Source: Rothia aeria (GTDB lineage Bacteria > Actinomycetota > Actinomycetes > Actinomycetales > Micrococcaceae). Taken from it: a DNA stretch of 64,000 nt. The stretch covers positions 682,001 through 746,000 of the forward strand of contig AP017895.1 in assembly GCA_002355935.1 (NCBI GenBank), read 5' to 3'. Of this stretch, positions 54,855 through 63,543 are shown in pieces (within the stretch, counting starts at the first letter, position 1; each line of letters starts with the position of its first letter). The translations under genes and the position numbers were made by a program. The notes under the pieces are model-generated. The model was not told the DNA's origin. It searched no databases and saw only the letters and a program-made list of their open reading frames with translations.

Positions 54855-54995
54855 CGGCGCAAGGCGAAGGGCGCCCTTCCGTGGAAGCCCACTAAGCCGC
54901 GTGAACGTCAAGTCTCGAATGCGCTGAAGGTTTACGGGATGCTGGCCGCCTCTGCCGATAAGGGCGGGGTACGTATCCTCCCGGAGGGGTACTAA
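54855..54995 (+). pseudogene. Duplicated 3' end of ilvD (right copy of 141-bp repeat)
   Basis: An exact copy of the last 46 codons and stop of ilvD without start, preceded by unrelated sequence. It encodes the C-terminal residues [20 protein letters not shown] and onward only. It is evidence of an insertion at the ilvD 3' end, not a gene. The original downstream flank of ilvD (dispersed repeat at 55017) follows it. Confidence 0.92.
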
Positions 54996-55016
54996 ATAGC
55001 CTCTCCCGATTGGACA

Positions 55017-55082
55017 TAAAAAGAGCCTTTATGTGAATAAAGCGGCGAAAAACTCGCTTTATTCGTATAAAGGCTCTTTTTA
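55017..55082. repeat. Dispersed inverted repeat, copy 4 (bidirectional terminator)
   Basis: Arms AGAGCCTTTATGTGAATAAA and TTTATTCGTATAAAGGCTCT with flanking A5 and T5, placed between the ilvD duplicate and the convergent quinol-monooxygenase-like gene. Confidence 0.85.
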
Positions 55083-55097
55083 GCAGGGGGAGCGGAG

Positions 55098-55393
55098 TTA
55101 CATCTCGAAGATGCGCACATCCAGCTCTGCGGCGAGCAGCGGCTCCCAGGTTTTCACGGCGGTCCCGAAATGCTCGGTCGCCATATGCGCTTCGAGTGCC
55201 TGCTGTGATTCCCAACGCTCAATAAAGCGAAGACGCGCGGTTCGCCCGCAGGGGTCTCACCGGTGGCGGGGCCGAAATCGTAGCTGATATTGCCCGCATC
55301 CTTGCGTGATGCCTCCACCAAAGCGGGGGTAGAAGCCAAAAACTCTTCAACATGCTCAGGCTTAACGGAAACACCTGCGTAAACACCAATCAT
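55098..55393 (-). CDS. Antibiotic biosynthesis monooxygenase-like (ABM) protein (one-base frameshift)
   Basis: A small (98 residues after correction) ferredoxin-like-fold protein of the ABM/putative quinol monooxygenase family. It starts MIGVYAGVSVKPEHVEEFLA, has RFIERWESQQALEAHMATEH (the ERW...HFGT motif) and ends LLAAELDVRIFEM. AAGGAGAA precedes the ATG at 55393. The frame breaks near 55225-55240, where one missing base is needed to join GETPAGEPR to the second part. Members oxidise quinols or are involved in heme or polyketide chemistry; the substrate is unknown. Confidence 0.8.
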
Positions 55394-55717
55394 GGGGTTC
55401 TCCTTCATGTGATAGCACAAAGTGGTTGTCCCTCAACTGTACCCTGTTTACGACATTGAAGCTGTTACCCCAGGCATAGATGAGGGAAAGACACTTCGGA
55501 TGTTTTCTATGGGGAGTCCCTAGTATAGGTAACTCATATTAGTTCTAAACCTTCAGGCCATGGGTGGGGTAATTATCTGTGAACACCTCCAGGCCCGATT
55601 CGCTCACCGTAAAACCCTGCCCTGAACGTTTGCGTGCCCGAATCGGGCGACGATATAAAGGAATAAAGATACACGAATACCTGAGGGGAGAATCATGAGT
55701 TTAGGGGGTGTGGGCAC
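55394..55717. other. Intergenic region with inverted repeat
   Basis: About 320 bp without a gene. It holds a 10-bp perfect inverted repeat GCCCGATTCG/CGAATCGGGC at 55593-55602 and 55639-55648 with a 36-nt spacer, which could be an operator pair or a cruciform. Confidence 0.4.
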
Positions 55718-56044
55718 ATGGCTATTACACCAGCGAACATTAAGCGGTGCACATTAACGTGGGATGCGCCGGATTACAGTACGTCGTACCCCGCAGGGTA
55801 CACAGAGCGCGGGGTGGCGGTGATCGCTGTTGCGGAAGAAGCCCAACAGGCGCAGGGGTTTTGTTACAGCTCAACCGCGACCTTAGTGTATGTGTCTAAA
55901 GAGAGCGGGGAACGTATCCCCCTGAATACTGAACCGATCTTGGGTGAGCACGCCCATTCCCTCATGGAACCTTGCGAAGTGGTGCACACCAAAATGCTGG
56001 GCCGTGCGGTGCTTGAGGCGTGGGAGCTGATCCCCCGCCGCTGA
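55718..56044 (+). CDS. Hypothetical protein upstream of RNase-H-like gene
   Basis: A 108-residue protein of unknown family, start MAITPANIKRCTLTWDAPDY with a GGGGGTG ribosome site. Predicted strand-rich with GVAVIAVAEEAQQAQGFCYS. No motif. It ends 11 nt before the preferred start of the RNase-H-like gene, so the two are probably co-transcribed. Confidence 0.6.
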   Translation: MAITPANIKRCTLTWDAPDYSTSYPAGYTERGVAVIAVAEEAQQAQGFCYSSTATLVYVSKESGERIPLNTEPILGEHAHSLMEPCEVVHTKMLGRAVLEAWELIPRR

Positions 56045-56055
56045 CGGAGAACCTG

Positions 56056-56913
56056 GTGACGGTTGCAGCGGAGAGGCGCTACCTGAAGCAGCTATTCCGT
56101 CAGTTTGACCACCTTAAATGCATCCTGGAATACCGTGCGTTTGAGAAGGTTCTTGACCCTTACGATAACCACTCCTTAGGGGAGGTTCATGTGCGGCTCG
56201 CGGGCACTGCGGCGGGTAAGCTCATGGAGGGCTTTATTGAGGTGGCCAGGGGCAATACGGAGCGTATGCTTACTGACGCGCTCACCGAGAAACCGGAAGA
56301 GCAGCTGGTGGAGTATAACGTTTTCACGGACTGTTCGTTCCGTTCCACCCATAATAAGAAGTACTCGCGCGGCGGCCGGATGGGTATTGCGGGCGTTAGT
56401 GAAGACGGCTTCTATTTTCATACTCATTATGACGCGGTGAACATTATGACCGGGGAACTTTCGGCGATGCTCACCGCGTTTCACGTATTTTATACGGGCG
56501 GACGCCGCCTGGTGATTAATACTGATTCACTGGGTGCGCTCACGTTTGTGCTGCGGCTGGCTCATAGCCGCTGGAGCTTCGAGAGGTGGGCCCGTGAGGG
56601 GATTCAGGATGAGCGGGTTATCACTGAGATGACGCGCCTGACTGAAGCGATCCGCTCACGCCGGGTGATTGTGAAGCACGTGCCGGGCCATACGGGTCAT
56701 GGGCTGCAGGAGAGCAGCGATTCAGTGTCGAAAATGCACCGGCATTTTCCGGGTCAGGTGGTTGATAAGCGGCATATCCTGGAGTTTAACCAGCGGTGCG
56801 AGTCGATCATTACGGCCCTGTCTGGGTGCGATAAGGCTGTACGTCTGCCCAGTCCCGAATGGCTGTACGTGCGCCCTTCAACTATTCACATGGGTAACCG
56901 CTTGTGGCGTTAA
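56056..56913 (+). CDS. RNase H-like domain protein
   Basis: A 285-residue protein whose central part looks like an RNase H fold: first acidic strand VFTDCSFRSTHNKKYSRGGR, Glu in NIMTGELSAMLTAF, Asp in LVINTDSLGALTFVL and the end VKHVPGHTGHGLQESSDSVS with the His-x-Asp region. The four acidic positions DEDD are plausible. An N-terminal 90-residue helical domain precedes it. The GTG at 56056 has CGGAGAA in good spacing and is preferred. The protein lacks the usual RNase HI basic handle. Function may be in nucleic acid processing or defence; not assigned. Confidence 0.65.
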   Translation: MTVAAERRYLKQLFRQFDHLKCILEYRAFEKVLDPYDNHSLGEVHVRLAGTAAGKLMEGFIEVARGNTERMLTDALTEKPEEQLVEYNVFTDCSFRSTHNKKYSRGGRMGIAGVSEDGFYFHTHYDAVNIMTGELSAMLTAFHVFYTGGRRLVINTDSLGALTFVLRLAHSRWSFERWAREGIQDERVITEMTRLTEAIRSRRVIVKHVPGHTGHGLQESSDSVSKMHRHFPGQVVDKRHILEFNQRCESIITALSGCDKAVRLPSPEWLYVRPSTIHMGNRLWR

Positions 56914-56969
56914 GCTGACACGCCGTGCAGAACGGGAAATCGGTGTGGCGGGTCTGTGCTGCGGTGTGA

Positions 56970-58469
56970 TTACAGCAGCGATGACCAGAGTCGGCAGATA
57001 TTTTCGGTGACCTTAATGCGCTGAGGGCGTGAGGACCACGGGCCGTAACGCAGTTCCGTGCAGATACTTTCGTAGGTTCGCGCGACGTCGGCGAGCGCAT
57101 CCACCATAGCGGCGTCTGCGATAAAGGTTGATACTTCGAGGTTGAGCGAGAATGAGCGGGGGTCCATATTTGATGAGCCGATAAACGCCATTTCGTCATC
57201 TACGTACATGAACTTGGAATGCAGTACTGTGGGGCTGGGGTATTGCAGAATGCGCACCCCGGATTGCAGCAGCGTCTCGTAGTAGGAGCGCTGCGCCATA
57301 TTGGGGAGGAACTGGTCGCCTTTTTCGCAGACGATCACGGTGGTTTCGATGCCTGAGAATGCTGCGTTGGTGAGTGCCTGCAGCAGGGTTTCGTCGGGTA
57401 CAAAGTAGGGTGAGCAGATGGTGATGCGTTTTTCTGCGTTGTAGATCATGTAGTTGATTAGGCGCAGGTTGTTTTCCGTCTCGAACCCGGGGCCGGAGGG
57501 AACTACTTGGGCGCGCATCGATCCTGGAACGTAGGGGATTTTCGCCTCAATTTCTTCGAGGATCAGCTGGTTTGTTTCGGAGTACCAGTCGGAGACGAAT
57601 ACCGCGTTGAGCTCTTCGACGATGGGACCGGTGCATGAGAAGGTGAGGTCTTTCCACTCCAGACTTTTACGCACGTTTTCTTTGAGGTCGTAGGAGCGGT
57701 GAATGGCGTTTTGCGAGCCTGAGAATGCCACTGCGCCGTCTATCACGAGGACTTTGCGGTGGTTGCGCAGGTCGGGGCGCTGCCATTGTAGTCGCCAGGG
57801 TTTGATGGGCAGCATCAGGCGCCATTCGATACCCGATTCGTTGAGCATTTTTGTCAGCTGCCGGTATGAGGGATATTTGCGCGAGCCGATATGGTCGATG
57901 AGCACACGCACCCGCACGCCACGTTTTTGGGCGGCGAAGAGGGCATCCCAGAGTACTTTGGAGGCTTCGTCGTAGGCGGTGATGTAGAACTCGAAGTGAA
58001 CGTACCGCTGGGCTTTGTTGACTTCCTGCGCCATGATGCGCATGGCTTCATGGTTGTCGTTGTGCAGGGTGAAGGAGTTTCCGCCGACGAGGGGGAGCGA
58101 ACCGAGCTTGTAGTTGAGTTGGCTGGCGACCAGGGTTGCTTCGTTGAGCCCGTCGGAGTCGGTGAGCTGTGGGGTGCCGCCGGTGGTCTCGCGGATCAGG
58201 TCGTTCATGGCGTGCTGCCGGGCTCGCCGGTATTGCGGAAGGTGTGAGGACCCGAAAATCAGGAAGGCTAGGAACCCGATGAACGGGATGAAGAAGATAG
58301 CCATGAGCCAGCCGAGTGCGACCACGGGCTTGCGGTTGTAGGGCAGCCAGAATAGGGACAGCACACGGATGCTCAGGTCTGCGAAGAACAGAATAATCCT
58401 GAGCCAATCGGGTAGGAAGTCGAGGTATCCGGTTGAAAAAAAGTTCACCTTACCTATTATGCCTAGCAT
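56970..58469 (-). CDS. cls: Cardiolipin synthase (phospholipase D family)
   Basis: A 499-residue membrane enzyme making cardiolipin from phosphatidylglycerol. Two N-terminal membrane segments (IILFFADLSIRVLSLFWLP, VALGWLMAIFFIPFIGFLAF) precede two HKD domains. The first is NHRKVLVIDGAVAFSGSQNA (reads His-x-Lys-x4-Asp) and the second VLHSKFMYVDDEMAFIGSSN. The start at MLGIIGKVNFFST (58469) gives the family length; earlier in-frame codons overlap the divergent TetR promoter region and are less likely. It is divergent from the tetR-MFS pair. Confidence 0.9.
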   Translation of the reverse strand: MLGIIGKVNFFSTGYLDFLPDWLRIILFFADLSIRVLSLFWLPYNRKPVVALGWLMAIFFIPFIGFLAFLIFGSSHLPQYRRARQHAMNDLIRETTGGTPQLTDSDGLNEATLVASQLNYKLGSLPLVGGNSFTLHNDNHEAMRIMAQEVNKAQRYVHFEFYITAYDEASKVLWDALFAAQKRGVRVRVLIDHIGSRKYPSYRQLTKMLNESGIEWRLMLPIKPWRLQWQRPDLRNHRKVLVIDGAVAFSGSQNAIHRSYDLKENVRKSLEWKDLTFSCTGPIVEELNAVFVSDWYSETNQLILEEIEAKIPYVPGSMRAQVVPSGPGFETENNLRLINYMIYNAEKRITICSPYFVPDETLLQALTNAAFSGIETTVIVCEKGDQFLPNMAQRSYYETLLQSGVRILQYPSPTVLHSKFMYVDDEMAFIGSSNMDPRSFSLNLEVSTFIADAAMVDALADVARTYESICTELRYGPWSSRPQRIKVTENICRLWSSLL

Positions 58470-58541
58470 CTTGTCTTCTGTGGGGAGAGGCAGGACACGC
58501 TGCATCGCCCGCATAGTGCAGTTGTGCAAAAAATGCAGAAA

Positions 58542-58554
58542 TGCAATAATTGCA
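58542..58554. promoter_or_regulatory. Palindromic operator near tetR start
   Basis: TGCAATAATTGCA is a perfect 13-bp palindrome 4 bp before the tetR start, with related TGCA-rich half sites on either side (58516-58560, for example TGCAAAAAATGCA). It probably binds the TetR protein, repressing tetR and the pump. Confidence 0.6.
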
Positions 58555-58557
58555 GTT

Positions 58558-59229
58558 ATGCAAAAATCTGAGCCGAGTCGCACCGAGACAAGCCTGCGTG
58601 AACGCCGCCGTGAACGCACCTGGGTGAACATTCACGAAACCGCCCTGCGCTTAGCCCGCCAGCACGGCATGCGCGGCAGTACCGTCGAAGACATCGCGGC
58701 GGAAGCCGGAATCTCGCCCCGCACCTTCTTCAACTACTTCGGAACTAAAGAGGATGCGGTGCTCGGCCTGCGCGCCCCCGCCATCACCGACGAGCTGCTC
58801 GCCAGCGACCGGGCGCACGAGAACGACAACCTCATCGTGCGTATCACCCATCTGCTGCTGTACATCGTGCGGCACAGCTTCAACTTTGCCAATCACGCGA
58901 AATTCCGGGAGCGCATCGACGAATTCCCCGAATTCAGGCACCGGCTGAAGGTGCACCATATCAACTGCGAACAGGTGCTCATCGACTACCTCAATACCGT
59001 CGATTGGGATGCCTTCAATGCCGCAGGAAGGCGCGGCCCTTTGATAACCCGCCCCGAAAATATGCCGCTGACAGAAACTGCCGAAGAACGCACCCGTGCC
59101 ACAGTCCAGCTTGCATCCGCGGTGCTGCGGCAGCTGCACTTCGCCAAGGATATTGCCGACGACAACGAGGTCGAGCGGCGCATCCACAACACCGTCAAAA
59201 CTTTTCAAGCCCTGCTGAAGGAAAACTAG
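58558..59229 (+). CDS. TetR family transcriptional regulator
   Basis: A 223-residue repressor. The N-terminal HTH reads NIHETALRLARQHGMRGSTV, EDIAAEAGISPRTFFNYFGT (helix 2-3) and KEDAVLGLRAP, a TetR pattern with the typical FFNYF. The C-terminal ligand domain is helical. The start at 58558 has no clear Shine-Dalgarno. The next gene (DHA2 pump) starts two bases after its stop, so it controls an efflux operon of which it is the first gene. Ligand unknown. Confidence 0.9.
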   Translation: MQKSEPSRTETSLRERRRERTWVNIHETALRLARQHGMRGSTVEDIAAEAGISPRTFFNYFGTKEDAVLGLRAPAITDELLASDRAHENDNLIVRITHLLLYIVRHSFNFANHAKFRERIDEFPEFRHRLKVHHINCEQVLIDYLNTVDWDAFNAAGRRGPLITRPENMPLTETAEERTRATVQLASAVLRQLHFAKDIADDNEVERRIHNTVKTFQALLKEN

Positions 59230-59231
59230 GA

Positions 59232-60998
59232 ATGACGTCGCACTCAGACAAACCCGCTGAAGCCGCCACGGCTGAAGCTAAAAAACATCAAATAGCGCTC
59301 ATGTTCTCCGGCCTGGTCATCGTGATGCTCATGTCGGCACTGAACCAAACCATCCTCGCGCCCTCCCTGCCGACCATTGTGGGCGAACTGCATGGCGTGG
59401 AGCATATGAGCTGGGTGATTGCCACCTTCATCCTGCTCTCCACCATCACCATGCCGGTGTACGGCAAACTCTCCGACCAGTTCGGGCGTAAACCCTTCCT
59501 GATTTTTGCCATCCTCTCCTTCATGACGGGATCTATCATCGGTGCGCTCGCTCCCGATATGACCTGGCTGATCGTCGCCCGCGCGCTCCAGGGAGTCGGC
59601 GGTGGCGGCCTCATGATTCTCTCCCAATCCGTGGTCGCAGATGTGATCCCCGCCCGCGAACGCGGTAAATATATGGGTATTATCGGCGGTGTCTTCGCCT
59701 TCTCCTCGGTTGCTGGGCCGCTCATCGGCGGGTGGATCACCGAGGGTCCCGGCTGGCGTTGGGCATTCTGGCTTAACCTGCCGCTTGCCATACTGGCAAT
59801 CTTTGCCGTCATTTTCCTGCTCCCGCACACCGCGCTCAAAGACCGCGAAAAGCGGCAGATCGACTACCTGGGCAGTATTATTCTCATGGCAGGAACCAGT
59901 GCGCTCGTGCTCGCCACCATCTGGGGCGGCAACCAGTACGCCTGGAACTCCCCGCAGATTATTGGGCTTCTCATCGCATCCGTCGTCGCGGTTCTGATCT
60001 TCATCCCGGTTGAAAACCGCGCCGCAGAGCCGATCATGCCCATGTACCTCTTCACCAACCGCAACTTCCTGCTCACCCTGGGCGCATCTCTCGCCCTCGG
60101 TGTTGCCATGTTCGGGGCCGTCGAGTACATCCCCACCTACCTGCAAATGTCCCTGGGCGTGAGCGCAACCGTGGCGGGTCTGCTCATGATTCCCCTCATG
60201 GGCGCCCTGCTCGTGGTCTCCATTATTACCGGGCGACTGGTCTCCGCACGCGGCAAATACAAGGCATACGTGGTCACCGGCACCGCACTCGTGGCGCTCG
60301 GGCTCTACCTCATCTCCACCATCACCCCGAGCACCCCCACCTGGATCTTCTGCAGCTACATGGCGGTCATGGGTGCGGGCCTAGGCATGTCGATGCAGTT
60401 CCTCACCCTCATCGTGCAAAACGCCTTCCCCGTCACCGTCGTAGGAACCGCCACCGCGGCAAACAACTTCTTCCGCCAGGTCGGCTCAACCGTGGGTGCA
60501 TCGCTCGTGGGTGGTCTGTTTACCTCACGCCTGAGCAGCCTGCTCAGTGAACGCCTGCCCGCGCAAGCGGCAGCCTCGGCGGGGGAACACGGAACCTCCT
60601 CCCTGACTCCCGAGCTCGTCAGCCGGATTCCCGAGCCGATTCACGGCATTATCGTGAACGCCTACAATGACGCTCTGATCCCGCTTTTCCTCTACCTGGC
60701 ACCGCTCGGGCTAATCTCTGCGCTTCTGCTTCTCTTCATCCGTGAGGACGCGCTCGCCACCACCATCGAAACGCACCCCACCACCGATGTGGCGCGTTCG
60801 GCAACCGGTGCTATCGCCGTGATTACGCCTGAAATGGCGGCGAAAGATGCCGAATGCCTGAAGAAAATGCAGGGTGAAGCGCACACCGTGATCGACCCGG
60901 AACTTGCTGATAGCACATCCGATGCACCGGCGAAAACCGAGCTTCGTACCGAGGGACAAAAGAATACGGATGATCCTTCGCGCGGCACCAAGCCCTAA
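59232..60998 (+). CDS. DHA2 family MFS drug efflux transporter
   Basis: A 588-residue 14-TM efflux pump. Segments: LMSALNQTILAPSLPTIVGE (motif D1), GKLSDQFGRKPFLIFAILSF (motif A), ARALQGVGGGGLMILSQSVV and GPLIGGWITEGPGWRWAFWL (motif C). The family member is a MDR pump of the LfrA/EmrB type. It has an acidic, Thr-rich C-terminal tail of about 80 residues, beyond the last TM. It follows the TetR gene by two bases and is therefore co-transcribed with it. Confidence 0.93.
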   Translation: MTSHSDKPAEAATAEAKKHQIALMFSGLVIVMLMSALNQTILAPSLPTIVGELHGVEHMSWVIATFILLSTITMPVYGKLSDQFGRKPFLIFAILSFMTGSIIGALAPDMTWLIVARALQGVGGGGLMILSQSVVADVIPARERGKYMGIIGGVFAFSSVAGPLIGGWITEGPGWRWAFWLNLPLAILAIFAVIFLLPHTALKDREKRQIDYLGSIILMAGTSALVLATIWGGNQYAWNSPQIIGLLIASVVAVLIFIPVENRAAEPIMPMYLFTNRNFLLTLGASLALGVAMFGAVEYIPTYLQMSLGVSATVAGLLMIPLMGALLVVSIITGRLVSARGKYKAYVVTGTALVALGLYLISTITPSTPTWIFCSYMAVMGAGLGMSMQFLTLIVQNAFPVTVVGTATAANNFFRQVGSTVGASLVGGLFTSRLSSLLSERLPAQAAASAGEHGTSSLTPELVSRIPEPIHGIIVNAYNDALIPLFLYLAPLGLISALLLLFIREDALATTIETHPTTDVARSATGAIAVITPEMAAKDAECLKKMQGEAHTVIDPELADSTSDAPAKTELRTEGQKNTDDPSRGTKP

Positions 60999-61020
60999 CG
61001 GCTTCTTAGGTAACCCTATA

Positions 61021-61061
61021 CAGTTATTCCCCTCTCACGCTATGCTGGAGGGGAATAACTG
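61021..61061 (+). terminator. Hairpin after the DHA2 pump gene
   Basis: A 14-bp perfect stem CAGTTATTCCCCTC/GAGGGGAATAACTG with a 13-nt loop. There is no T-tract (TTAACCCCC follows), so termination may be partly Rho-dependent. Confidence 0.6.
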
Positions 61062-61137
61062 TTAACCCCCTCACACGGGATGCGGGTCGCCTTCGTCGCT
61101 GAACGCCAGCCCGCATGCGCCATCCACAGGAGGACCT

Positions 61138-62091
61138 ATGAAGATTCTGCTCCCTACCTCAATTACGCTCGACGAAGAGAAACTAGGGCTTGAACCCGGC
61201 GATATTGTGCGGCACTACAACCCCACGGAGCCTATCGCCGAGGAAGATACCGATGCCGAAGTTCTGATTGCCTGGGCGAATACTGCCGATCAGCTCGCGG
61301 ATTCCGCCCGCCGTATGAAGAATGTGGGGCTTATCCAGGCACTTCTTGCGGGGCCAGATGCGGTACGCGCGGCGGGATTCACCCCTGATGCCGCCATCTG
61401 CGCAGGTGTGGGTCTGCACTCGAAGACCGTTGCGGAACATGCGCTCGCACTGACCCTGAACTTCGTGCGCTTCTTGCCGACACTGGCGCAGGCAACGGTC
61501 GAGCATCGTTGGGCTGAGGAGCTCGGCGGCGCGCAGGAACTTCACCCGAAAGACCAGGTCACAACCCTGCTTGATGCCAATGTGCTTGTGTGGGGATTCG
61601 GCTCGATTGGCCAAGAGACAGCGCGGCTCTTCAAGGCTTTCGGCGCGAACGTAACCGGCGTTGCGCAGAGTGCGGGGGAGCGATCCGGATTCCCGGTGAT
61701 TGCGACCGAACAGATCGATGAATACCTGCCAACTACGGATATTCTCGTGATGGTGCTTCCCACCAGCAATTCGACCTTCAAAGCGCTCGATGCCCATAAG
61801 CTGCAGCTGCTGCCCAAGCGCGCCTACCTGATTAACGTCGGGCGCGGTACCACTGTCGATGAGGATGCACTCGTCGCCGCCCTAAACTCCGGCTCGATTG
61901 CGGGTGCGGCACTGGACGTGACGGCAACCGAACCGCTCCCCTCCGATTCTCCTCTCTGGGATGCGAAGAATATCGTGATTACCCCGCATGCCGCCGGTGG
62001 GCGCCCCGTAAACCCGGAGGAGCTGATCGCCCACAATATTCGTGCCCTCCGCACCGGTGCTGCTGCGAGCGAGTACCGTAACCGGTTCTGA
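61138..62091 (+). CDS. D-2-hydroxyacid dehydrogenase (NAD-dependent)
   Basis: A 317-residue dehydrogenase of the D-isomer 2-hydroxyacid family. The NAD-binding loop is VWGFGSIGQETARLFKAFGA (G-x-G-x-x-G), catalytic Arg in LINVGRGTTVDEDALV, Glu in LDVTATEPLPSD and His in NIVITPHAAGGRP. ACAGGAGGACC precedes the ATG with good spacing. Closest to the phosphoglycerate dehydrogenase/glyoxylate reductase-like branch, without ACT domain. The substrate is unknown. Confidence 0.9.
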   Translation: MKILLPTSITLDEEKLGLEPGDIVRHYNPTEPIAEEDTDAEVLIAWANTADQLADSARRMKNVGLIQALLAGPDAVRAAGFTPDAAICAGVGLHSKTVAEHALALTLNFVRFLPTLAQATVEHRWAEELGGAQELHPKDQVTTLLDANVLVWGFGSIGQETARLFKAFGANVTGVAQSAGERSGFPVIATEQIDEYLPTTDILVMVLPTSNSTFKALDAHKLQLLPKRAYLINVGRGTTVDEDALVAALNSGSIAGAALDVTATEPLPSDSPLWDAKNIVITPHAAGGRPVNPEELIAHNIRALRTGAAASEYRNRF

Positions 62092-62110
62092 GTTCACTGC
62101 TGGGAAGTAC

Positions 62111-62158
62111 AGCCCCGTAGACTCTGCCCTACACCGATGATGAAGAGTTTACGGGGCT
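62111..62158 (+). terminator. Terminator after the dehydrogenase gene
   Basis: A 15-bp stem AGCCCCGTAGACTCT/AGAGTTTACGGGGCT (one G-U pair), 20 nt past the stop codon. Confidence 0.75.
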
Positions 62159-62561
62159 TCCCATATCTTAGGTTCTCCTAAATTTCAAGGGGTATGCTGT
62201 TACAGTGTCGTGGTTTTTCCCTTTTTTAAGTGGGAATCGGTGGATTTTTGGGGTGTTTTGGACCTTAAGACACGCTTTATGACGGCCGAAAACCCGCAAT
62301 ATGCATTATTGTGTAAATTTTTCGTAACAATTTTTAACTCCGCTAGTTCTGTGGGGAAAATCGTTGCTGCATCACCCGAAGAAGCCTCCGAACACTGCGG
62401 TGGCGGTGTAAAACACAAATGTGGGTTTGGTGGATAGATAGAGGACTATATAAGATAAAGTAACTGTAATCCTAGTGACAACAGTCACGGGGTTATTTTG
62501 ACATTGGAAGTCATTACACACATGCCTACGACACCGAATATTCGAGGAGGGGAGCCGTCCC
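62159..62561 (+). other. Upstream region of the peptide transporter operon
   Basis: About 400 bp with no convincing gene. A short frame at 62210-62437 lacks a ribosome site. TTTGACATT near 62498 may contain a -35, and CGAGGAGGGGAGC precedes the start of the permease gene. An upstream binding-protein gene is not present, although dpp operons often start with one. Confidence 0.45.
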
Positions 62562-63543
62562 ATGTTTAGGTACGTCCTCCAACGCTCGCTCACATATCTC
62601 GTCATGGTGTTCATTACTACCACGATGGGCTATTTCGCGGCGGTTATTACCCTTCAGCCTGCGCTGCTTGAACAGGAAAAATTCCCAGGCCGACCCCAGA
62701 ACAGGTTCAACGTAACTTTGCCTCTTTAGGCCTTGACCCGAGCAAAAGCGCTTGGGACCGTTATATCGAGTGGTTGACCAATGTTGTGACCAAATTCGAT
62801 TGGGGCCGCAGCCCCAACGGCGCGTATGTGAACGAAGAATTCGGCCAGCGCGTCTGGGTTTCTTTCCGCCTGATGATTGCCGCAACCATTTTGACGATTG
62901 TTATTGGTGTGGCACTTGGCGTATTCACGGCAGCTCGCCAGTACAAGCTCTCTGACCGTGTGATTACCAGCTACTCCTACCTGGTGTACATTATTCCCGC
63001 GCCTGTGGCGTACTTTTGGTGCAGACCGCTGCGATTCAGATTAACCAGTCCGCAGGGGAGACCATTTTCTACGTAACTGGTATTTCCTCTCCCGGGGTGA
63101 CGGGCTTCTGGAATACCACCATTGATTTGGCGGAACACTACGCGGTACCCACCTTCTGTATGACCGTGTTGGGCTGGTCAGCCTACCAGATCGCTCAGCG
63201 CCAGTACCTCTTGGATAACGTCAATGCCGACTTTGTCCGTACTGCACGCGCGAAGGGTTTGACCCGTAACCAGGCGATTACCCGCCATGCCCTGCGTGTG
63301 TCGTTTATTCCCGTCGCACAGTCCATCGCCTACCAGGTACCCGCGATTTTTGCCGGTGCTTTCTTCGCCGAGACAGTCTTTGCTTGGCCCGGTATTGGTA
63401 AATGGTCGATTGACGCCATTAGTCAGCAGGACGTGAACGCCGCAACCGCGACGTTGGCTTACGGTTCCGTTCTCTTCGCCATCGGCGCTATTATTGCCGA
63501 TATTGCCACCAGTATCGTTGACCCCCGAGTGAGGATCTCATGA
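62562..63543 (+). CDS. Dipeptide/oligopeptide ABC transporter permease, DppB-like (two frameshifts)
   Basis: A 327-residue (after correction) permease of the DppB family. N-terminal MFRYVLQRSLTYLVMVFITT; EAA motif ADFVRTARAKGLTRNQAITR; binding-protein-dependent loop SFIPVAQSIAYQVPAIFAGA and the end FAWPGIGKWSIDAISQQDVN. Two single-base gaps break the frame, at the A run 62677-62681 (QEKIPRPTPEQVQRNFASLG after correction) and at the T run 63014-63017 (VAYFLVQTAAIQINQSAGET). It ends by overlap with dppC-like. GGAGGGG is the ribosome site. Imports peptides or similar compounds. Confidence 0.88.

Noticed and set aside
52930..54995. Integrated phage or integrative element with attL/attR
   Set aside because: The repeats look like attachment-site duplication, but there is no integrase, excisionase or transfer gene in the 1.8 kb between them.
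62210..62437. A 75-residue open frame before the peptide transporter operon
   Set aside because: No ribosome site, low-complexity translation and no similarity to a binding protein.
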